In this document: piece by piece, positions 42,466 to 51,555 of the stretch
Numbering within the stretch: position 1 is the first letter of the stretch
Layout: each line of letters opens with the position of its first letter
Assembly (NCBI GenBank): GCA_965276825.1
Contig: OZ255630.1
Location: 3,472,001-3,536,000, forward strand
Direction of reading: 5' to 3'
From: G965276765 sp965276825
Lineage (GTDB): Bacteria > Actinomycetota > Acidimicrobiia > Acidimicrobiales > Palsa-688
Length of the DNA stretch: 64,000 nucleotides
Made by a program: the position numbers and the translations under genes
The notes under the pieces: generated by a model
Database searches by the model: none
Told to the model about the DNA's origin: nothing
What the model saw: only the letters and a program-made list of their open reading frames with translations

Positions 42466-42682
42466 CAACCCACGCAAGCGCTGCTGAGCAGCCTGCGCGA
42501 CAGCACGCCGTAGGCGGTGACGCCGATGCCGAGCTCTCTCGACGAGTCCGTCCCCATCAACCCCGCCGAGCAGGTGGCCGCGGTGGCCCCTGCCCACCCT
42601 CGGCGCCGACCGCTCCCAGTCCGCGGTCACCCTGCAAGCCTTCTCCGTCGGGGTGGGCGCAAAGCCCGCTGGGTGCCCAGGC

Positions 42683-43378
42683 TCAGGGACCGTCCTGGCC
42701 GCCGGCGGGTGCGTCAGCGGGCAGGACGTCGCAGAAGACGAACCCGTCGCGGGTCACGACCTCGCCGGTGCGCACGTCGATCGGGCCGGTGAACCCGGGA
42801 CCATCCCAGACGAAGGTGTGAAACTCGCCCCGCTCCCCGCACGGGTCGACAGCGGGAGGGAGATCATCGAGGAGCTGATCGTCGAAGACCCGCCCGGCGA
42901 AGGACGCCGGCAGTTGCGCCGGATCGACGCAGGTCAGCAGGGCCCGGATGCCGCCGGCGACCATCTCGCGGGCCAACCCGTCCGTCGGCCGCTGCCAGAG
43001 CGGGAAGAGTGGCCGCACGCCGCAGCCGGCCAACGCCTCCTCGCGATAGGCGCGCACGTCGTCGAGGAACAGGTCACCGAAGACGACGGCCTCGACCCCC
43101 TCTCGCACCGCTGCGTCCATTGCTGCGGCCATCCGGGCCTCGTAGACGTCGTTCGGGCAGGGGGAGGGAATCTCGACGACGTGCAGCGGGAGGCCGAGCC
43201 GGTCGGCCTGGGCGTCGAGCAGCGAGCGCCTGACCGCGTGCATGGCCACCCGGTCAACCGTTGCGTTGACCGTCACCAGCAGGCCGGTGACCGAGACGGC
43301 GGGGTCCTCACGGACAGCCTGGAGCGCCCAGGTGCTGTCCTTGCCGCTGCTCCAGCTCATCCACGCACGCGTCGCCAC
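42683..43378 (-). CDS. PP-loop ATPase, diphthine-ammonia ligase family
   Basis: A 231-residue ATP pyrophosphatase-like protein. The PP-loop MSWSSGKDSTWAL lies near the start; VEAVVFGDLFLDDVRAYRE, FPLWQ and the late GERGEFHTFVWDGP are hallmarks of the Dph6-like group, whose bacterial members have no proven role. The GTG at 43378 gives the family-like opening TRAWMSW; an ATG at 43360 is possible. The upstream sequence is a decayed toxin gene. Confidence 0.8.
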   Translation of the reverse strand: MATRAWMSWSSGKDSTWALQAVREDPAVSVTGLLVTVNATVDRVAMHAVRRSLLDAQADRLGLPLHVVEIPSPCPNDVYEARMAAAMDAAVREGVEAVVFGDLFLDDVRAYREEALAGCGVRPLFPLWQRPTDGLAREMVAGGIRALLTCVDPAQLPASFAGRVFDDQLLDDLPPAVDPCGERGEFHTFVWDGPGFTGPIDVRTGEVVTRDGFVFCDVLPADAPAGGQDGP

Positions 43379-43429
43379 CGCGTCATACGACCATGGCCCC
43401 CGAGCGGGAGCAAGCCGGACGGCCCTGGC

Positions 43430-43672
43430 GTCAGCGCCGGCGCAATCGCACTCCAGGAACTCGTCGGAAGTTCCCGAACGTTCTTGGTGTGAAGCGGCAG
43501 CGAGGGCATCAAGGCGGTGGCGGCGATCAGCGCTTCGGGCACGAGCAGGGTCGGAATCTCGCGTCGCAACCGGCCGGCACGGTCGGCTATCCGGCGGTCG
43601 ACCGCGATCTCGTCCATCCCGGCGAGGAGACGCTGAACGTTGGCTCCTCGTCGCCTTCGGCGCCAGCCAGCC
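43430..43672 (-). pseudogene. Decayed vapC toxin
   Basis: LLAGMDEIAVDRRIADRAGR, PEALIAATALMPSL and PLHTKNVRE match the C-terminal two thirds of the intact VapC at 51.2 kb almost residue for residue. The N-terminal third with the first catalytic Asp is deleted, and one-base indels lie at both ends. Confidence 0.8.
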
Positions 43673-43675
43673 ACG

Positions 43676-43884
43676 CTGGTCCCATCCCGAGCGCGGGGGC
43701 ACCCGGTCGGCGATCCCCGGGGCGGTCCCGAAGGTCATCTCGAGGTTCGTCCTCGCCCGCCAGGAGCGAGTCGACCGCCTCGCCGGACGAGCTGGGACAT
43801 GGGCACGCCCTGGCGGCGGCGGCGGCGCTCTGCCAAGCGTGCCCGCTGCTCATCCGTGAGGTCGATCTGCGCCCGGGTAGCCAC
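43676..43884 (-). pseudogene. Decayed vapB antitoxin
   Basis: From GTG 43884 the peptide ATRAQIDLTDEQRARLAE and QGVPMSQLVR matches the antitoxin at 51.5 kb. One extra base after the Arg codon shifts the frame; the other frame restores EAVDSLLAGEDE and MTFGTAPGIADRVPPRS. A copy of the TATGCT box lies 11 bases upstream of the start, as in the intact paralogue. Confidence 0.8.
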
Positions 43885-43891
43885 CTACACC

Positions 43892-43912
43892 AAAGAGCAT
43901 AGACCGCTCTTT
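43892..43912. promoter_or_regulatory. Inverted repeat upstream of the decayed vapBC
   Basis: AAAGAGC and GCTCTTT form a perfect 7-bp inverted repeat around 7 bases and overlap the TATGCT -10-like box (43896-43901). It is probably the former operator of the module. Confidence 0.45.
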
Positions 43913-44043
43913 CAGAGGGTGAAATGCCCCCAAAACGCTCTTGCTGCCGGCGGGTCGAGCTCACTCCCTTTGGCGCTCGACGTCGTCGCGCCGGGGAGAC
44001 GCTCGACGGTTAGGGGCCCGTCCGGAAACAGCTTTGGCGGCCG

Positions 44044-45894
44044 TCAACCGTCTAGCCCTCTCGCAACGGCCCCTGCGGCCTGCGGGCGCCCAAGCTGCTT
44101 CCTTCCGGTCCCCGATGCAGGGGAGAACACGAGCCCCTCGAACCGCCCCGAGCGCCGCCACCGCTCCAAGTGGTCGAAGAAGGCCGACGGCCCCGCCGGG
44201 TACCCCACCATGGTCGCGGCCGACGGTGCGGGAGCCTGCCCCTCGTTGTTGTAGTAGCCAGGGGTGCAGTCGGCGGCGCCGAGCATGCTCCCGCCGCCGC
44301 CGGAGACGAGCAGGTCCACCCAGGCGTCCTCCGCCTCGGCCGTCACCTCCACGACCCCACCGTCGGCGTGGGCCACCACGTCGGCGATGGCCAGGGCGGA
44401 CTCGGCCAGGTTGTGGGGCACGTTGGAGATGAGGTTGGCCCCCTGCGTGGGCTGGACGAAGAACAGGTTGGGGTACCCGTGCACGTGGATCCCGTGCAGG
44501 CTGCGCATCCCCCCCGCCCAGTGCTCCGACAGGGCTCGACCGGCGCGCCCCGTGATGTCGAAGCCCCGCCGTGACGTCGGGTCGGTGCCGACCTCGAACC
44601 CCGAGGCCCACACGATGGAGTCGACCTCGTAGACCGTGTCCCCCACGACCGGGCCCCCGGCGGTGACGCGGTCCACGCCCCTGCCGCCGGTGTCGACCAA
44701 GTGCACGCCCGGCAGGTTGTACGCCTGCAGGTACTCGTCGTGGAAGCACGGCCGCTTGCACAGCTGGCGGTACCACGCCTTGAGCCCGGCGGCCGTCGCC
44801 GGATCCTCGACGATCTCCTCGACCCTGCGCCGGATCGACTCCATCTGGTCGAAGTCGGCCTCCTCCCAGGCGTCGAGCATGCGCTCGAGAGTCCGGTCCT
44901 CGGCCGCGATGGCGCCGATGCGAGCCTTGATGCGCCGGGCCAGGTCCGTCCAGCCGTCCATCACCAGGTCCTCGGCGGCGACGCCGCCCGCCTGGTTGGC
45001 GGTGAAGTTGCGCAGCCAGCGGCCCTGCCAGCCCGGGGTCGCCACCGACGCCCACCATGCCGGGTCGATCGGGGCGTTGGCCCGCACGTCGACCGACGAC
45101 GGCGTGCGCTGGAACACGTACAGCTCCCCGGCGTGGCGGGCCAGCTGGGGGACGCACTGCACCGCCGTGGCGCCCGTGCCGATGATCGCCACCCGCTTCC
45201 CGGTCAGGCCGGTCATGGGCGCTCCCGAGGGGTCACCGCCGGTGACGCCGTAGTCCCAGCGGCTGGTGTGCCAGCTGTCGCCGGCGAAGGTGTCGATGCC
45301 GGGGATGCCCGGCAGCTTGGCGACGTGCAACGGCCCGGCGCCGACGGCGACGTAGGTGGCGCTGCACTCGTCGCCCCGGTCGGTGCGGATGACCCAGACC
45401 GAGCGCTCCTCGTCCCAGTGCAGGTCGGTCACCGAGGTGTGCCAGAGGGCGTGGGCGCCAAGGCCGTATCGCTCGGCGATGCGCCGGCAGTGCTCGAGGA
45501 TCTCGGGACCGTGGGCGTACTTCTCGCTCGGCATGTGCCCGGTCTCCTCGAGCATGGGCATGTAGACCATCGAGGCGGTGTCGCACTGGGCACCGGGGTA
45601 GCGGTTCCAGTACCAGGTGCCCCCCACGCCGCCCCCCCGGTCGATCAGCCGCACGGGGCCGATCCCCGCCTCGACCAGCCGGGCGCCGGTCACGAGCCCG
45701 GCGAAGCCGGCGCCGATCAGCGCCACCTCGACGTGGTCGGTGACCGGGTCTCGGGGGACCACCGGCGCCCACGGGTCGTCGAGGCGCTCCCCGGCCAGGC
45801 GCACGTACTGGGCGTTGCCGTCGGGACGCAGGCGCTTGGCCCGTTCGGTCGCGTATATCTGCTTGAGCGCGTCTCGCTCGGCCGGGGTGATCAT
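44044..45894 (-). CDS. Baeyer-Villiger flavin monooxygenase
   Basis: A 616-residue flavoprotein, normal for long BVMOs. The FAD loop LIGAGFAGLVTG is at 59-70, the BVMO fingerprint FAGDSWHTSRWD at 203-214 and the NADPH loop VAIIGTGATAVQ follows. It inserts oxygen next to a ketone to give an ester or lactone. ATG 45894 lies two bases after the stop of a broken P450 gene; the two look like a former oxidation operon. Confidence 0.9.
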   Translation of the reverse strand: MITPAERDALKQIYATERAKRLRPDGNAQYVRLAGERLDDPWAPVVPRDPVTDHVEVALIGAGFAGLVTGARLVEAGIGPVRLIDRGGGVGGTWYWNRYPGAQCDTASMVYMPMLEETGHMPSEKYAHGPEILEHCRRIAERYGLGAHALWHTSVTDLHWDEERSVWVIRTDRGDECSATYVAVGAGPLHVAKLPGIPGIDTFAGDSWHTSRWDYGVTGGDPSGAPMTGLTGKRVAIIGTGATAVQCVPQLARHAGELYVFQRTPSSVDVRANAPIDPAWWASVATPGWQGRWLRNFTANQAGGVAAEDLVMDGWTDLARRIKARIGAIAAEDRTLERMLDAWEEADFDQMESIRRRVEEIVEDPATAAGLKAWYRQLCKRPCFHDEYLQAYNLPGVHLVDTGGRGVDRVTAGGPVVGDTVYEVDSIVWASGFEVGTDPTSRRGFDITGRAGRALSEHWAGGMRSLHGIHVHGYPNLFFVQPTQGANLISNVPHNLAESALAIADVVAHADGGVVEVTAEAEDAWVDLLVSGGGGSMLGAADCTPGYYNNEGQAPAPSAATMVGYPAGPSAFFDHLERWRRSGRFEGLVFSPASGTGRKQLGRPQAAGAVARGLDG

Positions 45895-45896
45895 GT

Positions 45897-46406
45897 TCAG
45901 CGGGGGGTGAGGGCGACGGGCACCACCTGCCAGGCCCGCACCGTGGTCCGGGGTCGGCGGACGAGGTCGCCGGCCTGCTCGACCGTGGCGCACCGTGCCA
46001 CCGGTGCGCCCACGACCTCCTGGCTCGCGATCCGGGCGAGGGGTGCGCCGAGGCAGTGGTGGATGCCCGCCGCAAAGCTGAGTGGCGTCGGACCGGGCCG
46101 GCTGGCATCGATGCGGTCGGGGTCGGGGTAGCGCGACGGGTCCCGTCTGGCCGCCGTCGCCGCCGTGTCGCCTTCGGGGACCAGGCCCCCGCCCTCCTGG
46201 GTGCCCTTGCCGAAGCGGCCGTCGCGCAGCCGGCGGTCGCCGTCGTCGAAGCGGGTCAGCCACAGGGCCCCGGTGCCGCTGCGATGTGCCGGGGCCAGCT
46301 CGCGCAGGTGGTGGCACAGCGGGGCAGGGTCGGCGGTCCCCTCGGGGGCGAGGAAGAGCCTGGCCAACGCCTCGTCTCCCCTCGACCCCTCGATCGTGGC
46401 GGCCAT
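45897..46406 (-). pseudogene. Cytochrome P450 with in-frame internal deletion
   Basis: A 169-residue ORF. An N-terminal P450 segment (EALARLFLAPEGTADPAP, then RLRDGRFGKG) is joined in frame to the C-terminal RRDPSRYPDPDRID and the haem-binding FAAGIHHCLGAPLARIA. About 200 residues with the I-helix and the ExxR motif are absent, so it cannot fold as a working P450. It lies directly before the BVMO gene and next to a tRNA-Ser remnant. Confidence 0.85.
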
Positions 46407-46510
46407 GGGTGGCACGCTAGGCCGCAGGCGGATCCGTTGCTGGGGCAGGGTCGTAGTCGTCCTGGCCTGCCCTCATTCGGCGGGATCGTCTCGAACTCGA
46501 CACCCTCGCT

Positions 46511-46567
46511 GACCTGCGGAGGGAGAGGGATCCAAACCCCGGGGGCTTGCACCCCAAGGCTTTCAAG
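46511..46567. repeat. tRNA-Ser 3'-end remnant (outer attachment site)
   Basis: The first 21 bases from GACCTGCGGAGGGAGAGGGA onward equal those at 55361, that is the acceptor end of tRNA-Ser plus six flanking bases. The remainder, to CTTTCAAG near the anticodon loop, is similar with changes, notably in the T-loop. It is not a functional tRNA. It probably marks the outer end of integrated DNA. Confidence 0.75.
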
Positions 46568-46581
46568 TGCATAATTATGCA
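46568..46581. promoter_or_regulatory. AT-rich perfect palindrome
   Basis: TGCATAATTATGCA is a 14-bp perfect palindrome immediately inside the tRNA-Ser remnant. Eight A/T in a row-like composition is striking in this high-GC context. It may be an operator or recombinase-binding arm site. Confidence 0.45.
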
Positions 46582-46985
46582 TCGCTTGCATGGGACGGAG
46601 TGGGCCTGAGCAGGACTCTCGCGATCCGACTATCGCTCAGGTAGGCCGGTATGCGGCCAAACTGGCCCGAGATCATGGACCAAGTTATGGACCTGTCCGG
46701 CCGTACGGCCACCACGGTCGACAGGGCGACCCGGGCAGAGGATCGGCGGTCCCTTCAGCGGCTGCAAGTCGCGGCCGGCCTTCCGACAGTACGTACAGGA
46801 TCCTGGGCCGGACCCACAGACTTCTGGTGGCAGAAGCGAGATCGACCGTGCTCACTGAGAGCGGATCGCGATCGGTCGCGTTCCGGGCGAGACCGGTGGG
46901 GAGCACGTCGCCACGCGGAGGACGTCGACGGCTTGCTGGAGGCGGCGAAAGAACGCCGCCCGATCGAAGGAGTCGCACGCCGAGC
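46582..46985. other. Stretch without recognisable gene at the element border
   Basis: About 400 bases. Open frames exist on both strands but none has a family-like sequence or a sound start. Probably decayed DNA inside the left tRNA-Ser element. Confidence 0.4.
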
Positions 46986-47193
46986 ATGAGCTCGTTCGTC
47001 TTCGTCGGCTCGAGCAGAGGCACGAAGGCGCGCAGACGGGCCTCCCCTCGGTTCGGCTGGAACGGCAGGAGCCGAGCTCGTTACCCATCAGGTGATCGGT
47101 CTGCTCACCTCTGGCGAGTTGACGGCGGACGGAGCACTGGGGGAGCTCGACGGACACTTCGGTCATCCTTGGATCGGTGACTGCGAGGACTGA
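46986..47193 (+). pseudogene. Remnant of a VbhA-like antitoxin for Fic
   Basis: Two frames give the parts of a small antitoxin: TGLPSVRLERQEPSS (compare the inhibitory helix motif S-x-x-x-E-x in VbhA-type antitoxins) and, after a frameshift near 47085, QVIGLLTSGELTADGALGEL with a typical C-terminal helix pair. Its stop lies inside the start of the Fic gene, the usual arrangement. Assignment rests on context and short motifs. Confidence 0.5.
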
Positions 47194-47782
47194 CGACCCG
47201 TAAATCGACCCGTCGACCGGGGTTCTGCGGAACCTTCTCGGCATACCCGACGAGCAGAGGCTGCAGGACGCCGAGGCGGCCTACACGCTGCTAAGGACGA
47301 TCGAGGTCGAGACCAGGCCGATCGAAGGTGGCTTCGACCTGTCCCGCCTCCGGGCCACCCATCGCTATTCGACGCAGGATTTGGTCGAGTGGGCGGGAGA
47401 GATCCGCACGGTCAACCTGGCCAACGGAGGCCTCTTCTGTCTCGCCGAGCACCTACCGACGTACTCGGCCGAGATATTCGCAAAGCTTGCGGCCAACCAA
47501 TACCTGACTCCTTCCCGTCGTCGGAGGACGTTTGTCTCTGGCTTGGCGGACTTCTATGGTGATCTCAACGCGCTGCATCCGTTCCGCGACAACGGTCGGG
47601 CGCAGAGGGCGTTCTTGAGCCAGCTTGCACGTCAAGCCGGTTGGCGAGTCGTGTGGCAGCGAATCGGACCGGACGAAAATGACGCGGCCTCTGCAGCGAG
47701 TTTGGCCGGTGATCTTGAGCCCATGTTGCAGATGCTGGACCGTGTCATCGAGCGAAGAGACGGGTCCGGACCGGGACTGTGA
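47177..47782 (+). pseudogene. Fic-domain toxin with nonsense codon and damaged active-site loop
   Basis: From GTG 47177 the start reads VTARTDDP, then TAA (47201-47203) where relatives have a Tyr codon, then IDPSTGVLRNLLGIPDEQ. Downstream, LVEWAGEIRTVNLANGGLFC and INALHPFR-like LNALHPFRDNGRAQR identify a Fic AMP-transferase. The catalytic loop HPFx(D/E)GNGR lacks one Gly codon, an in-frame loss. The protein is therefore dead twice. Total length when read through is 201 residues, normal for small Fic toxins. Confidence 0.8.
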
Positions 47783-47986
47783 CCTTTGGGCGAAATCCAT
47801 GCCTCGACGACGCAGGTGCGAGGGCTCGAGCTTGGTTCCGCTAATGATCGCGCGCCGGCACGTCCAGCGCGTCCGCCTACCTGATGAGAAGTGGAACTGT
47901 GGTTCCAGACGTCTGATGATCCGGACCCGTGACCTCCCGTTCGGTGTGCTTGCGCGAGACTTTGACGCTCACCGAGGGGGGACTTC

Positions 47987-48693
47987 ATGATGCAGAACAT
48001 CTACGACCGGGACGCCTTCTTCTCCGCTTACCAGGCGATGCGGGACAGCCGGTCGGGCATCAACGAAGCGGTCGAGCAGCCGGCGCTCTGGTCGCTGCTG
48101 CCACCGCTGGACGGTGTTCGCACCGCCGACCTGGGCTGCGGCGACGGCCTCTTGTGCCGGCAGCTCGTAGAGGCGGGCGCGATCCGAGCAGTCGGGATCG
48201 ACCCCTCGGCCCGGATGCTCGCCCTCGCTGCCGAGCGCACCAGCGACCCTCGGATCTCCTACGTGCAGGCGTTCGCCGAAGCGTTTGAGATGCGGTCGGG
48301 GTCGGTCGACCTGGTCGTGAGCTGCATTATGTCGCCGACCTGGCGGCGATCCTGGTCAAGATCGGTGCCTGGCTGCGCCCGGGTGGTTGGCTGGTCGCCT
48401 CGATGGAACATCCCATCGTGACGGCCGCGTCCGAGCTGGGTGTCGAGCCTGGCGTGGTGGCCAACTACTCGATGGAGGGCAGGCGCGACACCACCTGGTA
48501 CGTGGAGGGCGTCATCAAATACCACCGGCAGGTCTCGACCATCGTCAACGCCGTTATCGACGCCGGCTTCGTGCTTCGCCGGGTGCTCGAGCCCGTCCCG
48601 TCTCCGTCTGCCCTGCACGAGCGACCCGACCTGGAACGGCACCGACACCATCCGAGGATCCTCGTCCTGGCCGCAACCGCTCCCGGGAAGTGA
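47987..48693 (+). pseudogene. SAM-dependent methyltransferase, frameshifted
   Basis: The first frame reads QNIYDRDAFFSAYQAMRDSR and holds the SAM motif TADLGCGDGLLCRQL and GIDPSARML. Near 48325 bases are lost after VDLVVS; the other frame continues with LHYVADLAAILVKIGAWLRP and SMEHPIVTAAS to the stop at 48693. A normal class I methyltransferase of about 235 residues would result. Good GGGGGGA site before ATGATG. The break may be decay or an assembly error. Confidence 0.75.
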
Positions 48694-48716
48694 GCATCGG
48701 AGGGGGAAGAGAGGAC

Positions 48717-49517
48717 ATGTTCTGGGAGCGGAGAGCGTCAGCCTGGCAGCGACACCTCACCGCCATCGACACCCACCTCGCCACCTACGGAGACGTGGCC
48801 ATCCATTTGCTGGGCGTCGCAGACGGCGAACGGATCATCGACGCCGGCTGCGGGCCGGCCACGACCACCCGCGCCCTGGCCGACCGGGTCGGATCCGAGG
48901 GTGAGGTCCTCGGCGTCGACGCCTCGACGGCCATGTTGACTCTGGGCCGCCGAACCTGCGAGAACCTGGCGAACGTGCGGCTTGCCCAAGCCGACATCCA
49001 AGTCGACGACCTGGAAGCCGGCTTCGATGCGGCCTACTCGCGGTTTGCGATCATGCTGCTCCCCGACCCGACCGCCGGACTGGCGAACATCGGCCGGGCC
49101 GTAAGGCCAGCCGGCCGGCTGGCGTTCACCACCTGGGGACCGTTGCGGGACAACCCGTGGATGTACGAGCCGGTCCTGGCGGCCGCCCCGCTTCTCGGCC
49201 TCTCCGACCGGCTACCGGAATCCGAGCCGAACAGGCTCAGCGACGCGGACTCGATCCGCTCTGCCCTCACCCCGGCCGGCTGGGTCCTCGACACCGTCCA
49301 AGCGATCGGCGGAACCCGGACCGTCGAATCCGTCGAAGACCTCACCGGGCTGGTGGAGGAAGGGGGACCCCTCGCCGAGGGGTGGGCCTCGACACGCGAT
49401 CCACTCACCCGCCAAGCGTGCATCGACGCCGTCACCGAGGCCATCGCCACGTACCGAACCGGCGACGGCTGGGCCCTCCCCGGACTCGCCCTCTGCGCAC
49501 TCGCGCACAAGCCATGA
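48717..49517 (+). CDS. SAM-dependent class I methyltransferase
   Basis: A 266-residue UbiE/COQ5-like methyltransferase. The SAM-binding IIDAGCGPATTTRALAD (about 36-52), the acid strand GVDASTAML and the motif III region RPAGRLAFTTWG are present. ATG 48717 follows GAGAGGA. A GTG at 48690 overlapping the previous stop is possible. It follows the frameshifted methyltransferase and may have been cotranscribed with it. Substrate unknown. Confidence 0.83.
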   Translation: MFWERRASAWQRHLTAIDTHLATYGDVAIHLLGVADGERIIDAGCGPATTTRALADRVGSEGEVLGVDASTAMLTLGRRTCENLANVRLAQADIQVDDLEAGFDAAYSRFAIMLLPDPTAGLANIGRAVRPAGRLAFTTWGPLRDNPWMYEPVLAAAPLLGLSDRLPESEPNRLSDADSIRSALTPAGWVLDTVQAIGGTRTVESVEDLTGLVEEGGPLAEGWASTRDPLTRQACIDAVTEAIATYRTGDGWALPGLALCALAHKP

Positions 49518-49616
49518 CCCCAGTGGCAAGACCGTTCCCGAGGCGCGAGGATCCGCCGTCGCTCTCTGGGAGGCGACGGCGGATCGCACGAATCTCGACA
49601 GGACAGGCTGGGTAGG

Positions 49617-50486
49617 GTGGCGTTGAACCCTCGCTCCTCGAGGGTCGGATGGCCCACCGGTCACGCCGCGGACGTCCCCAGTCTCTTCGCTGTCGAGCGC
49701 GGCCGGCTGATCCTGCTGCTCGCCAGCCTGGCCGCCGCTGACTGGGAGTTGCAGACGCCGTGCCCAGCCTGGAGCGTGCTCGGGTTGTGCGCACATCTGC
49801 TCGGCGACGACCTTGCGTGGCTCTCCCGCCACCGCGACCGCCACCTGGGTGCACCATCCCCGCCTCTTGACGAGCTCGGCTTCGCGGCGTGGCTGGATGA
49901 CCTCCAAGCCGAGTGGGTTCACGCCGCTCGTCGACTCAGCCCACGGCTCATCGTCGACCTGCTCGGCTGGACGGGCCCGCAGGTCGTCGAAGAGCTTCGC
50001 GACCAACTGCCGTCCGGTATGACCGGATCGGTGTCATGGGCAGGCCCTGGTCCGGTGCCCGTCTGGCTGGACCAACTTCGCGAGCTCTCCGAGCACTGGA
50101 TCCACCGCCAGCAGCTTCTTCAAGCGGTCGGCCGACCGAGCGACCTCCGCCCCGACCTCGCCGGCGCCGTTCTCGACGGGCTCCGTTGGGCGTATCCCTA
50201 CCGGCTGTCTTCGCTGGCCGCCGCCGACGGTGACACCGTCACCATCACGATCAGCGGGCCGGTCACCCGGACATGGCATCTCGTCGCCCAGCCCGACGGC
50301 TGGCAGTATCGACCGGCTATCGGTTCGCGGATCGTGGCGACCTTCGCCCTCACGACCGAGCAAGCCTGGCGGCTGTTGAGCAACAACCTGCGAGCCCGAG
50401 AGCAGGCGGAGCTCCCGGCCTCCGGAGATGAGCTCGTCATCGACGTCCTCCGACGGACCCGAGCCATCATCGGCATCCTTCGGTAG
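49617..50486 (+). CDS. Mycothiol-dependent maleylpyruvate isomerase-like (DinB fold) protein
   Basis: A 289-residue protein of the DinB-like metal enzyme group. Metal-binding His residues lie in LCAHLLGDDLAWL and LSEHWIHRQQLL; the opening PCPAWSVLGLCAHL is typical. The group uses mycothiol, an actinobacterial thiol, as cofactor for isomerisation or transfer reactions. GTG start. It is the last intact gene before the inner tRNA-Ser remnant. Confidence 0.77.
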   Translation: MALNPRSSRVGWPTGHAADVPSLFAVERGRLILLLASLAAADWELQTPCPAWSVLGLCAHLLGDDLAWLSRHRDRHLGAPSPPLDELGFAAWLDDLQAEWVHAARRLSPRLIVDLLGWTGPQVVEELRDQLPSGMTGSVSWAGPGPVPVWLDQLRELSEHWIHRQQLLQAVGRPSDLRPDLAGAVLDGLRWAYPYRLSSLAAADGDTVTITISGPVTRTWHLVAQPDGWQYRPAIGSRIVATFALTTEQAWRLLSNNLRAREQAELPASGDELVIDVLRRTRAIIGILR

Positions 50487-50549
50487 CGATCCGCACGCAC
50501 CACCGACGTGCAGTGTCGCTATCACCGGGGATGGCATCGGCTCATCGCA

Positions 50550-50870
50550 GGGGCGTGTCGAGCTTCGGTTTGATGTCGACCTTCAGCGCCGAGCGGTAAC
50601 CGGGCCAGCGTCGACGGGGACCGGCCCTGCGCCTCGATGTGGGTCATCCACCGGTTCATCAGCTGCCCCGACCGTCGGGTAGCCGTTCTAGCCGTGCTCG
50701 CCCCACTCGAACTCGGCGACCAGGTCGGCGGACGCCCGCTGGGCGCCCCGCTTGCCGCCGGTGCATTCCCGGGTCAGGTACCGGGAGGCGCCCGTCTCCG
50801 GGTCCCTTGCTGAGCGACCCTGACCTGCCGCCGGGAGGGACTCTTCTCTCGCAGGCTCCCGCGCTTGCCG
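50550..50870 (-). pseudogene. Remnant of a tyrosine integrase N-terminus
   Basis: Nucleotides here align along about 250 bases with 54960-55220, the N-terminal part of the integrase at 54.2-55.3 kb. In pieces the peptide reads DPETGASRYLTRECTGGKRG and AQRASADLVAEFEWGEHG, then the region before KPKL. Stops and shifts break it. It lies on the same side of a tRNA-Ser remnant as the intact gene does of the real tRNA. Confidence 0.8.
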
Positions 50871-50949
50871 TCGTCGGTAGCGCCAGCCCGAGAGGAATGT
50901 GGATCTGGCCTCATCCTGCAGGGTCGGTGCGGGGGTCCATACCCCGTCT

Positions 50950-51012
50950 GACCTGCGGAGGGAGAGGGATCCAAACCCCCGGGGGCCTTGCACCCCAAGA
51001 CTTTCCAAGAGC
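50950..51012. repeat. tRNA-Ser 3'-end remnant (inner attachment site)
   Basis: The same 21 bases as at 46511 and 55361 begin the match, which goes on with changes to CTTTCCAAGAGC. It shares more variant bases with the copy at 46.5 kb than with the tRNA itself. Beside it lies the degraded integrase, so it looks like the right end of one element and left end of the next. Confidence 0.75.
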
Positions 51013-51201
51013 GGCCCCGACTGTCGGTTCTGCTGGCGCGTGAGGGCCTGGACTTGCACTTTTGCGGTCTTGCGTCTGGTTGCGCCGGCCCCTGACCGCG
51101 GCCGTCGGCCCGAGATTATGGCCACTTTTATGGCCACGGTGCGTCCTCCTCTCGCCGTTGGCGCTCACTGTTGAATCGGCCGGGCGTGGAGCGATGCCAG
51201 C

Positions 51202-51555
51202 TCAGCTGTGGCGCAGTCTCACTCCGGGGACCCTGCGGAAGTCGCGAACGTTCTTGGTGTGGAGCGACAGCGAGTGCACCAGCGCTGTGGCGGCGATGAG
51301 GGCGTCGGGCATGTGGAGGGTCGGGACCTGGCGTCGCAACCGGCCGGCGCGGTCGGCTATCCGGCGATCGACTGGGATCTCGTCCATGCCGGCCAGCAGA
51401 CGCCGGACGTCGGGCTCCTCGTCGCCGTCAGCGCCCGCCAGCAGCCCGGCTCGGGTGATGACCGAGTAGCCGAGACGCCTGGCTCCTCGGGGGAGGCGGC
51501 GCACCCCTGCGAGATGGTCGATGCACACGTCGGTGTCGACGAGCAGCTCAGGCAC
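51202..51555 (-). CDS. VapC-family PIN-domain toxin
   Basis: A 117-residue PIN ribonuclease, complete. Catalytic acids: LLVDTDVCIDHLAG (Asp7 and Asp9 region), TRAGLLAGADGDEE (Glu), MPDALIAATAL (Asp) and TKNVRDFRRV (Asp). GTG start. It overlaps the antitoxin by 8 bases. A decayed copy of the module is found at 43.4-43.9 kb. Confidence 0.86.
   Translation of the reverse strand: MPELLVDTDVCIDHLAGVRRLPRGARRLGYSVITRAGLLAGADGDEEPDVRRLLAGMDEIPVDRRIADRAGRLRRQVPTLHMPDALIAATALVHSLSLHTKNVRDFRRVPGVRLRHS

Noticed and set aside
41707..42630. Antisense frame over the SDR gene
   Set aside because: The sense strand encodes a clear short-chain dehydrogenase with all motifs; the antisense translation shows none.
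42466..42682. Short frame starting MPSSLDESVPINPAEQVAAV
   Set aside because: It continues antisense into the PP-loop gene, turns Arg-rich and has no ribosome-binding site; too little to call a gene.
42683..43378. PP-loop protein considered as LarE, the missing Lar partner
   Set aside because: The loop SSGKDS and the C-terminal GERGEFHTFVWDGP fit the diphthine-ammonia ligase group; LarE-specific features are not seen and it is 16 kb from larBC.
46511..46567. Possible functional tRNA-Ser
   Set aside because: Only the 3' part is present, the T-loop is altered and no 5' half pairs with it.
46590..46989. Overlapping open frames on both strands inside the left tRNA-Ser block
   Set aside because: No family-like motif and no sound start; the plus-strand frames change composition along their length.
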